Numbered from the stretch's first letter, positions 41,575-50,897 are shown. The stretch: 64,000 nucleotides of DNA from Catellatospora sp. KI3 (GCF_029948125.1 NZ_JASAMB010000005.1:186001-250000); one strand, 5' to 3'. Numbers and translations: made by a program. Notes: generated by a model not told the origin, from the sequence alone.

Positions 41575-42837
41575 TCAGGTGGTGGCGGCGGTGGTGTACA
41601 GGTCGGCGCGGACGCGGGCGGCGGGGTTGCCGAAGGCGACCATGCGGGTCAGGCGGGTGCCGATCGGGGTGTGGTGCACGATCGAGGCCATGGTCCGCTT
41701 GGCCGCGTCGGCGAAGCGGCTGCCGCTGCCCAGCGCCCCCTTCGCCTGCAGCTGCTGGAATTTGATCACCCGGCCGATGTCGGCGGTGCGCGGCCCGGTG
41801 TAGTCCGCCAGCGCCGCCGCCGTCACCACGGCCTCCGGACCGGACTCCGCGGCCTGCGCCAGCGCCCTGAGCAGCACCGGGTGGGCGAGCACCGCATCCT
41901 GCAGGGCCAGGTTGACCCCCTGGGCGCCCAGCGGGCTGTGCGTGTGCGCGGCGTCGCCGATGAACAGCAGCCCGTCGCGGGCCCACTCGCGGGCCGTGCC
42001 GCAGAACACGTCCAGCAGGCTCAGGTCCTTCAGCGCGCGCACGTGCTCGCGGATGCCGTCGGCGTACTCCGGGGCGGCCCGGCACAGGTCGTCGCGGAAC
42101 TGCCCGAACGGCTGCGCCGCCAGCTGCTTGTAGCCGCCGTGCGGCAGCGCCCAGCCGACCTGCACCCCCGGCGGGGCGCCGTAGTGGACCAGCATCCGGC
42201 CGCCGCCGCCCCGGATCGTCACCGCTCGCGGCGGATCGCCCTGGATCGGCACCTTGAACCAGAGCAGGTCGAAGTCGAAGACGTCGCGCCGGTCGTACGG
42301 CACGCCGCTGAGCTGCCGGGTCTTGGAGAACCGGCCGTCGGCACCGACCACGCAGCGGGCCCGGACGACCGTGCGCCCGCTCGGACCGGTGACCACCGCG
42401 CCGCGTACCGCACCGCCCTCAGTGACCAGCTCGGTGATCTTCGTACCGGCCAGGTAGCGGAAGCCCGGCAGCTGCTCGCACCGCGCCAGCAGCTCGGCCA
42501 GGATGTGCTGCTGCGGCAGCGCCAGCATGTAGTTGTACGCCCCCGGCAGGGCCTTGTAGTCGACCCACAGCACGGCCCGCCCGCCGCTGTAGAGCTGGAA
42601 CCGGTCATGCACGTGGCTGCCGCGCCCGCGCGCGGCGGCGAGCACGCCCAGCTGGTCCAGTACGGCCAGCCCGCCCGGCTGCAGGATCTCGCCCCGGTAC
42701 TCCCGGTCGAACGACGAGGATTTCTCCACCACGGTCACCGCCACACCCGAGCGGGCCAGCAGCAGCGCCAGCGTCAGCCCGGCCGGGCCGCCGCCGATGA
42801 CGCACACGTCGGTGGACCAGTTGTCGGTCTCGGTCAC
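41575..42837 (-). CDS. FAD-dependent monooxygenase (PHBH fold)
   Basis: A 420-residue class A flavoprotein hydroxylase. GxGxxG is VIGGGPAGLTLALLLARSG (residues 13-31 region), the DG motif is CVVGADGRFSKTR (about 167), and GD is LLFIGDAAHTHSPLGAQGVNLALQD (about 298; FAD ribityl, quoted in part: FIGDAAHTHSPLGAQG). These enzymes use NAD(P)H and oxygen to hydroxylate aromatic or unsaturated substrates, often in natural product or catabolic pathways. It diverges from the alpha/beta hydrolase gene over a shared 140-bp region holding a perfect palindrome, suggesting joint regulation. Confidence 0.88.
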   Translation of the reverse strand: MTETDNWSTDVCVIGGGPAGLTLALLLARSGVAVTVVEKSSSFDREYRGEILQPGGLAVLDQLGVLAAARGRGSHVHDRFQLYSGGRAVLWVDYKALPGAYNYMLALPQQHILAELLARCEQLPGFRYLAGTKITELVTEGGAVRGAVVTGPSGRTVVRARCVVGADGRFSKTRQLSGVPYDRRDVFDFDLLWFKVPIQGDPPRAVTIRGGGGRMLVHYGAPPGVQVGWALPHGGYKQLAAQPFGQFRDDLCRAAPEYADGIREHVRALKDLSLLDVFCGTAREWARDGLLFIGDAAHTHSPLGAQGVNLALQDAVLAHPVLLRALAQAAESGPEAVVTAAALADYTGPRTADIGRVIKFQQLQAKGALGSGSRFADAAKRTMASIVHHTPIGTRLTRMVAFGNPAARVRADLYTTAATT

Positions 42838-42935
42838 GATCGCCTCCTTTGTCCATACGGTCGCAAGCGGCGGCTCGAGCCGGGCTCAAGACGCGCTGGA
42901 GCGGTGCCCGGGTTGCTCCGAACAGGCCACTGAAC

Positions 42936-42951
42936 TGCCCTGGCCAGGGCA
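42936..42951. promoter_or_regulatory. Perfect 16-bp palindrome between divergent genes
   Basis: TGCCCTGGCCAGGGCA is fully self-complementary and lies in the 140-bp region shared by the FAD monooxygenase and hydrolase genes. It is placed near the start of both transcripts and is a good operator candidate; the regulator is not adjacent. Confidence 0.6.
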
Positions 42952-42977
42952 CATTGGTTACGGGAGAGGAGCCCGAC

Positions 42978-44252
42978 ATGGATCAGATGACACATGACAC
43001 CGCGGCCGCCGCAGCCGAACCGCAGGCCCGTTCCGGCCCGGTGACGGCACGCTGGAACGCCGAGCGCGACAAGCTCGACGCCGAGATCGCCGAGCGCGGC
43101 GTGGACTGGGACCAGCCCCGGTCCATCTACTGGAACGCCGCCTGCGGGCCGGAGGCGGGCGCGGACTTCGCCGCCGTACGCGCGCGGGTGCGCCGGTACG
43201 CCGACTTCGCCCCCACCTTCGAGGCGATCGCGCGCCGCCGCGAGGCCCGCGCCGCGGCCGCCGACGCCGCCGGTGACCTGGTCACCTCGCGCGACAACCA
43301 CTTCATGGCGGCGCTGCACTGGGGCGCGGCCCAGTGGCCGATCCACACCGACGACGACGTCAACCGCTTCTACCACCGGCGCAAGCGCGACTGCTACCGC
43401 CGCTACGCCGAACTGGCCGACCACCGGATGGAGCCGGTGACGATCCCGTTCGAAGGGCACCACCTGCCCGCCTGGTTCCACCTGCCGCCCGGCTACACCG
43501 GCGGCAGGATCCCGACGGTGATCGCGGTGCCGGGCATGGACAGCTTCAAGGAGGCGACGGTATCGCTGTACGGCGACCGCTTCCTCAGCCGCGGGTTCGC
43601 GGTGCTCGCGATGGAGGGCCCCGGCCAGTACGAGGCGCGGATGCTGGGCCTGCCGATGACCGTGGAGGGCTGGACCAGGGCGGGCACCGCCTGCGTGGAC
43701 TGGCTGCTGCAGCGGCCCGAGGTCGACCCGGACCAGATCGTGCTCAGCGGCATCAGCTTCGGCTCGTTCGCGGGGACGCTGGCCGCCGCGTACGAGCCGC
43801 GCCTGCGCGCCTGCGCGGTCATGAACGTCTGCCACCAGCCCGGCTGGAAGGCGGCGTTCGGCAAGGCGTCGCCGACCTACAAGATGCGCTTCATGTACAT
43901 GTCCGGCCATGAGGACGAGGCGGAGTTCGACCGGTTCGCCAAGACGCTGGACCTGTCCGCGCACGTGGACCGGCTGGCGATGCCGTACCTGGTGGCGGCG
44001 GGGGAGCGCGACGAGCTGAGCCCGATCGAGCACACCCGCAAGCTGCTGAAGTCGGTGCCGGGCCCGAAGCGGTTCGTCGTGTACCAGGACTCGCGCCACT
44101 CCATCGGCGGGGTGCCGTCGACCAACCTGGGCCCGTTCGCGCCCACGCTGGTCGCCGACTGGCTCGCCGCCCGCCTGCGCGGCGAGGAGTTCACCAGCGA
44201 GGAGTGGTTCATCGACACCTCCGGCAAGGTGACCGCCACGCCCCTGAACTGA
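42978..44252 (+). CDS. Alpha/beta hydrolase, FrsA/DUF1100-like with helical N-terminus
   Basis: A 424-residue protein. An N-terminal helical domain (about 1-140) is followed by an alpha/beta hydrolase core: VIAVPGMDSFKEAT, nucleophile GISFGSF (about 257), and late acid/base in VAAGERDELSPIEH (about 340) and DSRHSIGG (about 375). Related enzymes with this layout hydrolyse C-C bonds or esters (for example 2,6-dihydroxypseudooxynicotine hydrolase). The ATG has AGAGGAG upstream. The divergent FAD monooxygenase suggests an oxidative ring-opening route for an unknown compound. Confidence 0.82.
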   Translation: MDQMTHDTAAAAAEPQARSGPVTARWNAERDKLDAEIAERGVDWDQPRSIYWNAACGPEAGADFAAVRARVRRYADFAPTFEAIARRREARAAAADAAGDLVTSRDNHFMAALHWGAAQWPIHTDDDVNRFYHRRKRDCYRRYAELADHRMEPVTIPFEGHHLPAWFHLPPGYTGGRIPTVIAVPGMDSFKEATVSLYGDRFLSRGFAVLAMEGPGQYEARMLGLPMTVEGWTRAGTACVDWLLQRPEVDPDQIVLSGISFGSFAGTLAAAYEPRLRACAVMNVCHQPGWKAAFGKASPTYKMRFMYMSGHEDEAEFDRFAKTLDLSAHVDRLAMPYLVAAGERDELSPIEHTRKLLKSVPGPKRFVVYQDSRHSIGGVPSTNLGPFAPTLVADWLAARLRGEEFTSEEWFIDTSGKVTATPLN

Positions 44253-44260
44253 CCGATGTT

Positions 44261-44309
44261 GGGAAGGGTCCCTTCTACCTCGTAAAGCGATAAGAAGGGG
44301 CCCTTCCTT
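44261..44309. terminator. 49-bp palindromic repeat, family 3, copy C
   Basis: Same element as copies A and B, with one base change in one arm (GGGTCCC). It separates the convergent hydrolase and the 44319-45056 gene. Confidence 0.83.
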
Positions 44310-44318
44310 TCGGACGGG

Positions 44319-45056
44319 TCAGCGGAAGATGGCGATGGGGTTGAGGACCAGGTGGCCGGTGGCGGCGTCCCAGCCCTGCACCGTGCCCAGGCACCGGGCC
44401 CAGAACTGCTCCTCCGGCACCTCGTCGCGCAGCCCGCTGTTGACGCACCGCAGCCGGATCCGCGGCACGGCGCCGGTCGCCGAGCCGTCGCCGTAGTCGG
44501 CCAGCAGCGTAGTGTGCCGGTCCGAGCCGAGCGCCGGGTCGGGCCGGAACACCCCGCGCACCAGCACGTACGAGCCGCCGCCGAGCTGGCTGAGCTTGAC
44601 CCGGCCGCGGGACATCGGCACCTTGCGGCTCGGCGTGACCACGAGCCGGTCCAGGTCGACCTGCACCAGGTCGTCGGCGAGGACGTCCATGATGATGCCG
44701 ATGACCGTGATCGGGGCGGCGACCTCCAGGTACCTGCGGAACTCCTCGCGGTTGCGCTCGGTGCTCGCGCCGAACTTCACCATCGGCACGTCGCTGTCGG
44801 CGCCCACCCGGCTGCGGCGCCCGACCTTCGCCTGCACCTCCTGCTCCAGCGCGCCCTGGTACTTGTACTGGTAGAGATCCATGACGGACTTGTCGTGCAG
44901 GTAGAAGCTCAGGTACGGCGGCTGGCCGGTGCCGCGGCGCCGGCCGAGCACCTGCGTCACCAGGACGGCCAGCGCGCCCAGCAGCGCCAGTGCGGTGCCC
45001 GCCCAGACCAGCAGCCAGGGCCACCACACGCTCCACCACAGGCTGTCAGCAGCCAC
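44319..45056 (-). CDS. Membrane protein of unknown function, last gene of the SBP-VWA operon
   Basis: A 245-residue protein with one strong N-terminal membrane segment (about 10-37) and a soluble remainder. It includes PYLSFYLHDKSVMDLYQYKYQ, VDLDRLVVTPSRKVPM and a beta-rich end, and no recognised family. The GTG start at 45056 overlaps the last 11 bases of the VWA gene, and AAGGAG lies five bases upstream inside that gene, so translation is coupled. It presumably acts at the membrane with the two upstream proteins. Confidence 0.7.
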   Translation of the reverse strand: MAADSLWWSVWWPWLLVWAGTALALLGALAVLVTQVLGRRRGTGQPPYLSFYLHDKSVMDLYQYKYQGALEQEVQAKVGRRSRVGADSDVPMVKFGASTERNREEFRRYLEVAAPITVIGIIMDVLADDLVQVDLDRLVVTPSRKVPMSRGRVKLSQLGGGSYVLVRGVFRPDPALGSDRHTTLLADYGDGSATGAVPRIRLRCVNSGLRDEVPEEQFWARCLGTVQGWDAATGHLVLNPIAIFR

Positions 45057-46602
45057 GGATCTCCTTGAACGCGGTGAGTAGGGAGGAGGCGTCGGCGTCC
45101 ACGGCGAATCCGCCGCCGGCGCGGGCGACTCGGTCCAGGTCGGCGCGGTCCGCCTCGCCGTAGGCGATCGCGAAGGTGCGCACCGAGGCGGGCAGGTCGC
45201 GCAGGACCCGGTCGATGCCCAGCCCGGCGTTGTTCTCGCCGTCGGTCATCAGCACGATCGAGACCGCCTGCTGCGGGTGGTCGCGGCGCAGGGCGGCGGC
45301 GCGGTCGTACGCGTGCCGCAGCGCCGACCAGATCGCCGTCCCGTCGTCGAACCGGTCCACCCGCAGCCAGGAGCGCAGCGTGTCCAGGTCGCCCGGCTGG
45401 CGCATGACGAGGTCGTGCTCGTCCAGGACGCGCCCGCCGAAGCGGACCACGGTGAACTGCTCGCCGACGTAGAACCGGCCGAACTTGCCCTGCTCGGTAC
45501 GGTCGCCGCCGCCGAGGGCGGCGAAGGCGTCGCGCAGGGCGGCGATGCGCGGTCCCCGCATGGAGCCGGAGAAGTCGAGCACGAAGATCACCCGGGTGGG
45601 CTCGCGCAGCGACGGGTCGTCGTAGCGCTGCAGCAGCAGGTCGATGACCTCCTGCTGGTCCGGGAAGTACAGGGCGTTGCCGACGTCGACCGCGAGCCTC
45701 GGGTCGCGGGCCACGGTCGGGTCGACCGGACGGCGCAGCGTCCGCTCCATGATCTTGCGTTGCACCGCCGGGGTGCGCAGCCAGTTCACGGCGGTGTCGT
45801 ACGCCTCGCGCCGGGCCGGGTCGAGCAGCAGCAGCGGGTAGTCCGAGGCGATCATCCCGTCCTGAGGGTGGATGATCTCCAGCGGTTCGGGCAGGCGGCC
45901 GGAGGCGTTGAGGGCGAGCAGCGCCGACTCGTAGTCGACGATCCCGTCCAGGTCGGCCCGGTGCGTCACGAACTGCTCGACCAGCGCGGCGGAGTCGTCG
46001 GCGGCCTGCCGGTGGCCGGCGAAGAAGCCGCGCAGCCGGTCGCAGGTCACGTCCTCGGGCCGCAGCACGTCGCCGGTGCCGGCGGCGGCGGTGGCGACGC
46101 CCACCAACGCGGCCAGCCCGCTGTTGGCGTGGCGCGGATCGGCCATGGCGAATCGCAGCGTGCCGGCGGCCGCGCCGTCGGCCAGGTCGGCCCAGGACAC
46201 CTGGTGGTCGGGCGCGGTCTCGCGCAGGCTCCGCGCCACGGCCGGGGTCACCCCGACCGCGACCGGGGACGTCATGATGCTGGTGCGCAGCGGGGGCGCG
46301 CCGGTGGCGCCGGACCGGGCCAGCTTCAGCCGGAAGTAGCGGTCCGAGGACAGCCAGGCCAGGTCGTGGTGGTAGGCGCCGGGGGTCAGCGCGTTGGCGG
46401 CGTCGACCGTGCCGGTGAGGTCGAGCACCAGCTCGACGCCGGTCTGCTCGCGCAGTTCGGCCAGGATCGGCGCCATGTCGGCGAGTTCGGCGCTGGCCAG
46501 CACTCGCAGCACCCGGTGCGGCGGGTCGCCGCCGAAGCAGCCCGCCAGCGAAGCCGCCAGCAGGCAGGCGGCCAGCACGGACAGTCCGAGGCGCCGGGTC
46601 AT
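45046..46602 (-). CDS. Substrate-binding and VWA-domain lipoprotein
   Basis: A 518-residue lipoprotein (lipobox SLAGC near residue 21). Residues 35-310 form a periplasmic-binding fold (LRVLASAELADMAPILAEL, then SSDRYFRLKLARSG and ADLDGIVDYESALLAL). Residues 338-510 form a VWA domain with the MIDAS DFSGSM (about 343-348), a Thr in DDGTAIWSAL and an Asp in MTDGENN. Metal-dependent protein binding is expected. The start overlaps the upstream gene (ATGA). Proteins of this fusion type are widespread in actinobacteria but have no assigned role. Confidence 0.83.
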   Translation of the reverse strand: MTRRLGLSVLAACLLAASLAGCFGGDPPHRVLRVLASAELADMAPILAELREQTGVELVLDLTGTVDAANALTPGAYHHDLAWLSSDRYFRLKLARSGATGAPPLRTSIMTSPVAVGVTPAVARSLRETAPDHQVSWADLADGAAAGTLRFAMADPRHANSGLAALVGVATAAAGTGDVLRPEDVTCDRLRGFFAGHRQAADDSAALVEQFVTHRADLDGIVDYESALLALNASGRLPEPLEIIHPQDGMIASDYPLLLLDPARREAYDTAVNWLRTPAVQRKIMERTLRRPVDPTVARDPRLAVDVGNALYFPDQQEVIDLLLQRYDDPSLREPTRVIFVLDFSGSMRGPRIAALRDAFAALGGGDRTEQGKFGRFYVGEQFTVVRFGGRVLDEHDLVMRQPGDLDTLRSWLRVDRFDDGTAIWSALRHAYDRAAALRRDHPQQAVSIVLMTDGENNAGLGIDRVLRDLPASVRTFAIAYGEADRADLDRVARAGGGFAVDADASSLLTAFKEIRGC

Positions 46603-47822
46603 CGCCGGCAGCTTCCGGCGACGTCGATCATCTTTTCGAGGATCAGCGGGTCGGGCAGCGAACCTCTGGTCCTGCTGTCGAACTCGGGCACCTGCACCCC
46701 CTTGCTCTGGAGGTACCCCTCCAGCGGTTCGACCTTCGTCGCCGCGTCCGGGGCGAGCTGCCGGAAGCCCATCTCCAGGGCGCGGTTGCGCAGCGCCGGG
46801 TCGGTGGCGACCAGGCGGGCCAGCCCGTCGGCCTTCGAGTTCAGCGCGATGAGCTGCGGGTGCACCAGGAAGCTCGGATCGGGGTAGAGCAGCACCCGGC
46901 TGCGGTCGACCTCACCGGTGGTCTCCTTCTGGTGGAGCTGGTACGACAGGAACTGGTGCTCGTAGATGACGACCACCGGGGCGGAGCTCTTGCCCTCCAG
47001 CGTGAGGTAGGGCTGGAAGAGGTCGGCCGTGGGCAGGCCCTGCGACCGCACCAGCGGCTGGATCGTCCGGGCCAGCGCCTCGGCCCCGTCGGCGGTCACC
47101 ACCTCGCGGCCGTTCTTCATGTAGGCGAGCATGCCGAGGTAGGTGGCGGCCGAGTTGGCCGAGCAGATGTTCGGGGTGTGGGCCACCACCCGGTTGCCGT
47201 TGGAGAGGCCGAATCTCCCCAACCCCAGGTCGTTCCACGTGTTGTCCGGCGCTTCCAGGGCGGGCAGGAACTTGTCCAGGTGCAGCGTGTAGTAGAGCGA
47301 GCCGTCCGCGCCGCCCTGCGGCGTGGCGATGCCCCTGCTGCTCAGCGTCTCGGCGTACTCCCGGTAGGTGGCCAGCACGACGAAGCTGGTGAACGGGTAG
47401 TAGGCCTTCGCGAACTGCGGCGGCTGCGCCTGCTGCCGCCGGTCGATGAGCTGGTTGCCGGAGGCTTCGCCGGAGGTGAAGACCAGGTCGGCGTCGGCGG
47501 TGTCGAGCACGGCCGCGTCGTGCGAGCCCATCCGGGTGACGTTCACCTGTAAGTGGTGCCCCATCAGCAGCCGCTTGACCTCCGGGTCCTCGAAGTAGTC
47601 GCCCTTGGACGCCATCCGGCCCTGCAGGACCTCGGTGGGCTGGAAGGGCAGCAGCAGGTGGCCGGCCGGGGCCAGCGCGGCCAGGCCCGCGACGACGCAG
47701 GCCAGCGCGGCCGCGAACGGCCACAGGAACCGGCCGCGCCGGAAGAAGGGGGTGGCCGCGCTGCGTACCGCGAGCGTGGGCTCCACCGCGATGGTGCTGC
47801 CGTTCGGCACGACTGTCTCCAT
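46599..47822 (-). CDS. Membrane-anchored solute-binding protein, first gene of the operon
   Basis: A 407-residue protein with a short N-terminal tail and one membrane segment (about 28-57) and a large extracellular periplasmic-binding-fold region: VFTSGEASGNQL, YYPFTSFVVLATYREYAETL, HTPNICSANSAATYLGMLAYMKNG. It resembles molybdate/phosphate-type binding proteins but ligand residues are not assignable. The ATG at 47822 is used; an ATG at 47903 is in frame but has no better ribosome site. It overlaps the VWA gene by four bases. The membrane anchor, rather than a lipid anchor, is unusual for a binding protein. Confidence 0.72.
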   Translation of the reverse strand: METVVPNGSTIAVEPTLAVRSAATPFFRRGRFLWPFAAALACVVAGLAALAPAGHLLLPFQPTEVLQGRMASKGDYFEDPEVKRLLMGHHLQVNVTRMGSHDAAVLDTADADLVFTSGEASGNQLIDRRQQAQPPQFAKAYYPFTSFVVLATYREYAETLSSRGIATPQGGADGSLYYTLHLDKFLPALEAPDNTWNDLGLGRFGLSNGNRVVAHTPNICSANSAATYLGMLAYMKNGREVVTADGAEALARTIQPLVRSQGLPTADLFQPYLTLEGKSSAPVVVIYEHQFLSYQLHQKETTGEVDRSRVLLYPDPSFLVHPQLIALNSKADGLARLVATDPALRNRALEMGFRQLAPDAATKVEPLEGYLQSKGVQVPEFDSRTRGSLPDPLILEKMIDVAGSCRR

Positions 47823-48142
47823 AGGACGGGTTGATGCGCGGCCTTCGATGCTAGTGCACCGGCGCCAGGCCGCCAGGATGATCTTCGGCAATCGCTCTCC
47901 CATGAGCGGCCGACTTTCTTTGGGCCCGGTACGGCACCACGAATGCTGCCCCGGGCAACAAATAGCCTGGCCAGCGCCCTTACGTGAGAAGTCGTCACCC
48001 CGCCGCGCCGTCACACGAGCGAAACATGGCCTTGACAGACATTGAACGAGGGACAACTCTCTCTTGCAGAGAGCGCTCTCTATCGCCCCACCGGCTCGTC
48101 CCCTCGCGCCGGCAAAGCCCGGACCCCGATTTGGGAGAAGAG
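47823..48142. other. Intergenic region with promoter and operator for the CBM32 protein
   Basis: This 320-bp region separates divergent operons. It is less GC-rich near 48000-48085. A possible promoter has TTGACA at 48032-48037, 17 bases before AACTCT. The operator palindrome at 48068-48081 lies just beyond. No protein-coding signal was seen. Confidence 0.55.
48068..48081. promoter_or_regulatory. LacI-type operator palindrome
   Basis: AGAGAGCGCTCTCT is a perfect 14-bp palindrome with the central CG dinucleotide typical of LacI/GalR family operators and resembling the actinobacterial CebR site TGGGAGCGCTCCCA. It sits about 60 bases before the CBM32 gene and just after the promoter candidate. 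Confidence 0.65.
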
Positions 48143-50773
48143 ATGCAACCTGCCCCGCGTCTCGCCGCCTCCCGCGGCAGACTGCTGTACGCCCTCGTGC
48201 TCGCCGCCGTGGCGACGCTGCTCATCGCATACACCGTCGTCATCGCGACCAACCCGGCCAACGCCGCGGTCACCCTGCTGTCACAGGGCCAGCCCGCGAC
48301 CGCGTCCTCCACCGAGAACGCGGGCACCCCGGCCTCGGCCGGCGTCGACGGCAACACCGGCACCCGCTGGTCCAGCGCCGCCGCCGACCCGCAGTGGCTC
48401 CAGGTCGACCTGGGCGCCACCGCCAACATCAGCCAGGTGGTCCTGCGCTGGGAGGCGGCGTACGCGACCGCGTTCCAGGTGCAGACCTCGGCCAACGGCA
48501 GCACCTGGACCAGCATCTACAGCACCACCACCGGCACCGGCGGCGTGCAGACGCTGAACATCACCGGCACCGGCCGCTACGTGCGGGTCTACGGCACCGC
48601 CCGCGCCACCCAGTACGGCTACTCGCTGTGGGAGTTCCAGGTCTACGGCGAGCTCGCCGGGGGCGGCGGCTGCGGCACGGCCAACGCGGCCCAGGGCAAG
48701 CCCGCCACCGCGTCCTCGGTCGAGAACGCGGGCACCCCGGCCACGGCGGCCGTCGACGGCAGCGGCACCACCCGCTGGTCCAGCGCCGCTGCCGACCCGC
48801 AGTGGCTGCAGATCGACCTCGGCTCGACCCAGTCGATCTGCCAGATCATCCTGACCTGGGAGGCGGCGTACGCCACGGCGTACCAGATCCAGCTGTCGGA
48901 CAACGCGTCGGCCTGGACCACCGTCTACAGCACCACCACCAGCACCGGCGGCACGCAGACCCTGAACGTGGCCGGCAGCGGCCGCTACGTGCGGATCTAC
49001 GGCACCGCGCGGGCCACCGGCTACGGCTACTCGCTGTGGGAGGTCGCAGTGCGCACCGGCACGCCCACCTCGCCCAGCCCGAGCCCGTCGCCGACCCCCA
49101 GCCCGAGCGGCGGCACCATCCCCGGCGGCGGCTCGCTCGGCAGCAACGTGAAGGTCTTCGACCCGAGCATGTCCGGCGCCACCATCCAGGCGCAGGTCGA
49201 CGCCATCTTCAACGAGATGGAGTCCAACCAGTTCGGCACCCAGCGCTACGTGCTGGCCTTCAAGCCGGGCACCTACAGCGGGTTCAACGCCCAGATCGGC
49301 TTCTACACCTCGATCATCGGTCTCGGCCAGAACCCCGGCGACGTGCGCATCAACGGCGACGTCACCGTGGACGCGGGCTGGTTCCAGGGCAACGCCACGC
49401 AGAACTTCTGGCGCTCGGCGGAGAACCTGTCGGTCTACCCGTCGGCCGGGTTCACCCGGTGGGCGGTGTCGCAGGCGGCCCCGTTCCGGCGCATGGACAT
49501 CCACGGCGACCTGAACCTGGCCCCGAACGGCTACGGCTGGGCCTCCGGCGGCTACATCGCCGACAGCCGGGTCTCCGGCTCGGTCGGGCCGTACTCGCAG
49601 CAGCAGTGGTACACCCGGGACAGCCAGATCGGCGGCTGGGTCAACGGCGTGTGGAACATGGTGTTCTCCGGCGTGCAGGGCGCTCCGGCCACCGGCTTCC
49701 CCAACCCCGTGTACACGACCCTGGCCACCACCCCGCTCAGCCGGGAGAAGCCGTACCTGTACCTGGACTCGGGCGGCAACTACCGGGTGTTCGTGCCGTC
49801 GCTGCGCACCAACGCCTCGGGCACCAGCTGGGCGGCCGGCTCCACACCGGGCTCCTCGCTGCCGCTGAGCTCGTTCTACGTCGCCAAGCCCGGCGACAGC
49901 GCGGCGCGGATCAACCAGGCGCTGGCCCAGGGCCTGCACCTGCTGTTCACGCCGGGCATCTACCACGTCAACCAGACGATCAACGTCAACCGGGCCGACA
50001 CCGTCGTGCTGGGCCTCGGCTACGCGACGATCATCCCGGACAACGGCGTCACCGCCATGCAGGTGGCCGACGTCGACGGCGTGAAGGTCGCCGGCATCCT
50101 GTTCGACGCCGGTGCCACCAACTCGCCGAACCTGCTGGTGATGGGCGCCTCGACCTCGGGCGTCTCGCACGCGGCCAACCCGTCGTCGATCTCGGACGTG
50201 TTCTTCCGGATCGGCGGTGCCGGCCCCGGCAAGGCCACCAACAGCCTGCTGGTCAACAGCAACAACGTGATCATCGACCACATCTGGGCGTGGCGCGGCG
50301 ACCACGGCGCGGGCATCGGCTGGACGGTCAACACCGCCGACACCGGCCTGATCGTCAACGGCAACAACGTGCTGGCGACCGGCCTGTTCGTCGAGCACTA
50401 CCAGAAGTACAACGTCATCTGGAACGGCCAGGGCGGCCGTACGATCTTCTTCCAGAACGAGCTGCCCTACGACCCGCCGAACCAGGCGGCGTACATGAAC
50501 GGCACGACCAAGGGCTACGCCGCGTACAAGGTGGCCAACTCGGTCACCACGCACGAGGCGTGGGGCATGGGCAGCTACTGCTACTTCAACGTCGACCCGA
50601 CGATCCACGCGGCGCGCGGATTCGAGGCGCCCAACAGCGCCGGCGTGAAGTTCCACAGCCTGCTCACGGTGTCGCTCGGCGGCAACGGTGTGATCGACAA
50701 CGTCATCAACACCACCGGCGGCCCGGCCCAGGGCACGGCCACCGTGCCCAGCAACGTCGTCAGCTACCCGTAA
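48143..50773 (+). CDS. Secreted CBM32-CBM32-beta-helix carbohydrate-active protein
   Basis: An 876-residue exported protein. A signal/anchor segment (residues 14-39) precedes two tandem F5/8 type C (CBM32-like) domains (about 45-175 and 180-305) with nearly parallel sequence (TASSTENAGTPAS and TASSVENAGTPAT; RWSSAAADPQWLQ in both), a PSPSPSP linker, and a C-terminal right-handed beta-helix (about 330-876; IPDNGVTAMQVADVDGVKVAGILF, NNVIIDHIWAWRGDHG). Similar actinobacterial proteins are often called adenylyl cyclases by transfer, without basis. A role as glucanase-like hydrolase or lyase is inferred. It has GGGAGAAG upstream and a 14-bp hairpin after the stop. Confidence 0.78.
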   Translation: MQPAPRLAASRGRLLYALVLAAVATLLIAYTVVIATNPANAAVTLLSQGQPATASSTENAGTPASAGVDGNTGTRWSSAAADPQWLQVDLGATANISQVVLRWEAAYATAFQVQTSANGSTWTSIYSTTTGTGGVQTLNITGTGRYVRVYGTARATQYGYSLWEFQVYGELAGGGGCGTANAAQGKPATASSVENAGTPATAAVDGSGTTRWSSAAADPQWLQIDLGSTQSICQIILTWEAAYATAYQIQLSDNASAWTTVYSTTTSTGGTQTLNVAGSGRYVRIYGTARATGYGYSLWEVAVRTGTPTSPSPSPSPTPSPSGGTIPGGGSLGSNVKVFDPSMSGATIQAQVDAIFNEMESNQFGTQRYVLAFKPGTYSGFNAQIGFYTSIIGLGQNPGDVRINGDVTVDAGWFQGNATQNFWRSAENLSVYPSAGFTRWAVSQAAPFRRMDIHGDLNLAPNGYGWASGGYIADSRVSGSVGPYSQQQWYTRDSQIGGWVNGVWNMVFSGVQGAPATGFPNPVYTTLATTPLSREKPYLYLDSGGNYRVFVPSLRTNASGTSWAAGSTPGSSLPLSSFYVAKPGDSAARINQALAQGLHLLFTPGIYHVNQTINVNRADTVVLGLGYATIIPDNGVTAMQVADVDGVKVAGILFDAGATNSPNLLVMGASTSGVSHAANPSSISDVFFRIGGAGPGKATNSLLVNSNNVIIDHIWAWRGDHGAGIGWTVNTADTGLIVNGNNVLATGLFVEHYQKYNVIWNGQGGRTIFFQNELPYDPPNQAAYMNGTTKGYAAYKVANSVTTHEAWGMGSYCYFNVDPTIHAARGFEAPNSAGVKFHSLLTVSLGGNGVIDNVINTTGGPAQGTATVPSNVVSYP

Positions 50774-50786
50774 CCAGCGGTGGGCG

Positions 50787-50818
50787 CGGGTCGGCCGGTG
50801 CTGCCACCGGCCGACCCG
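50787..50818 (+). terminator. Hairpin terminator
   Basis: A perfect 14-bp stem (CGGGTCGGCCGGTG, 50787-50800, with 50805-50818) around CTGC follows the CBM32 gene. Confidence 0.8.
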
Positions 50819-50897
50819 TGACGACGACCCGATCGGGTACGTGAACGTGATCACCCTCGGGTGACCGGGACCGCGCGGCAGGGCTAGGATCGACCAC

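Noticed and set aside
48143-50773. Adenylyl cyclase assignment of the CBM32 protein
   Set aside because: No cyclase motif is present; the C-terminal half is a beta-helix and the domains are carbohydrate-binding.
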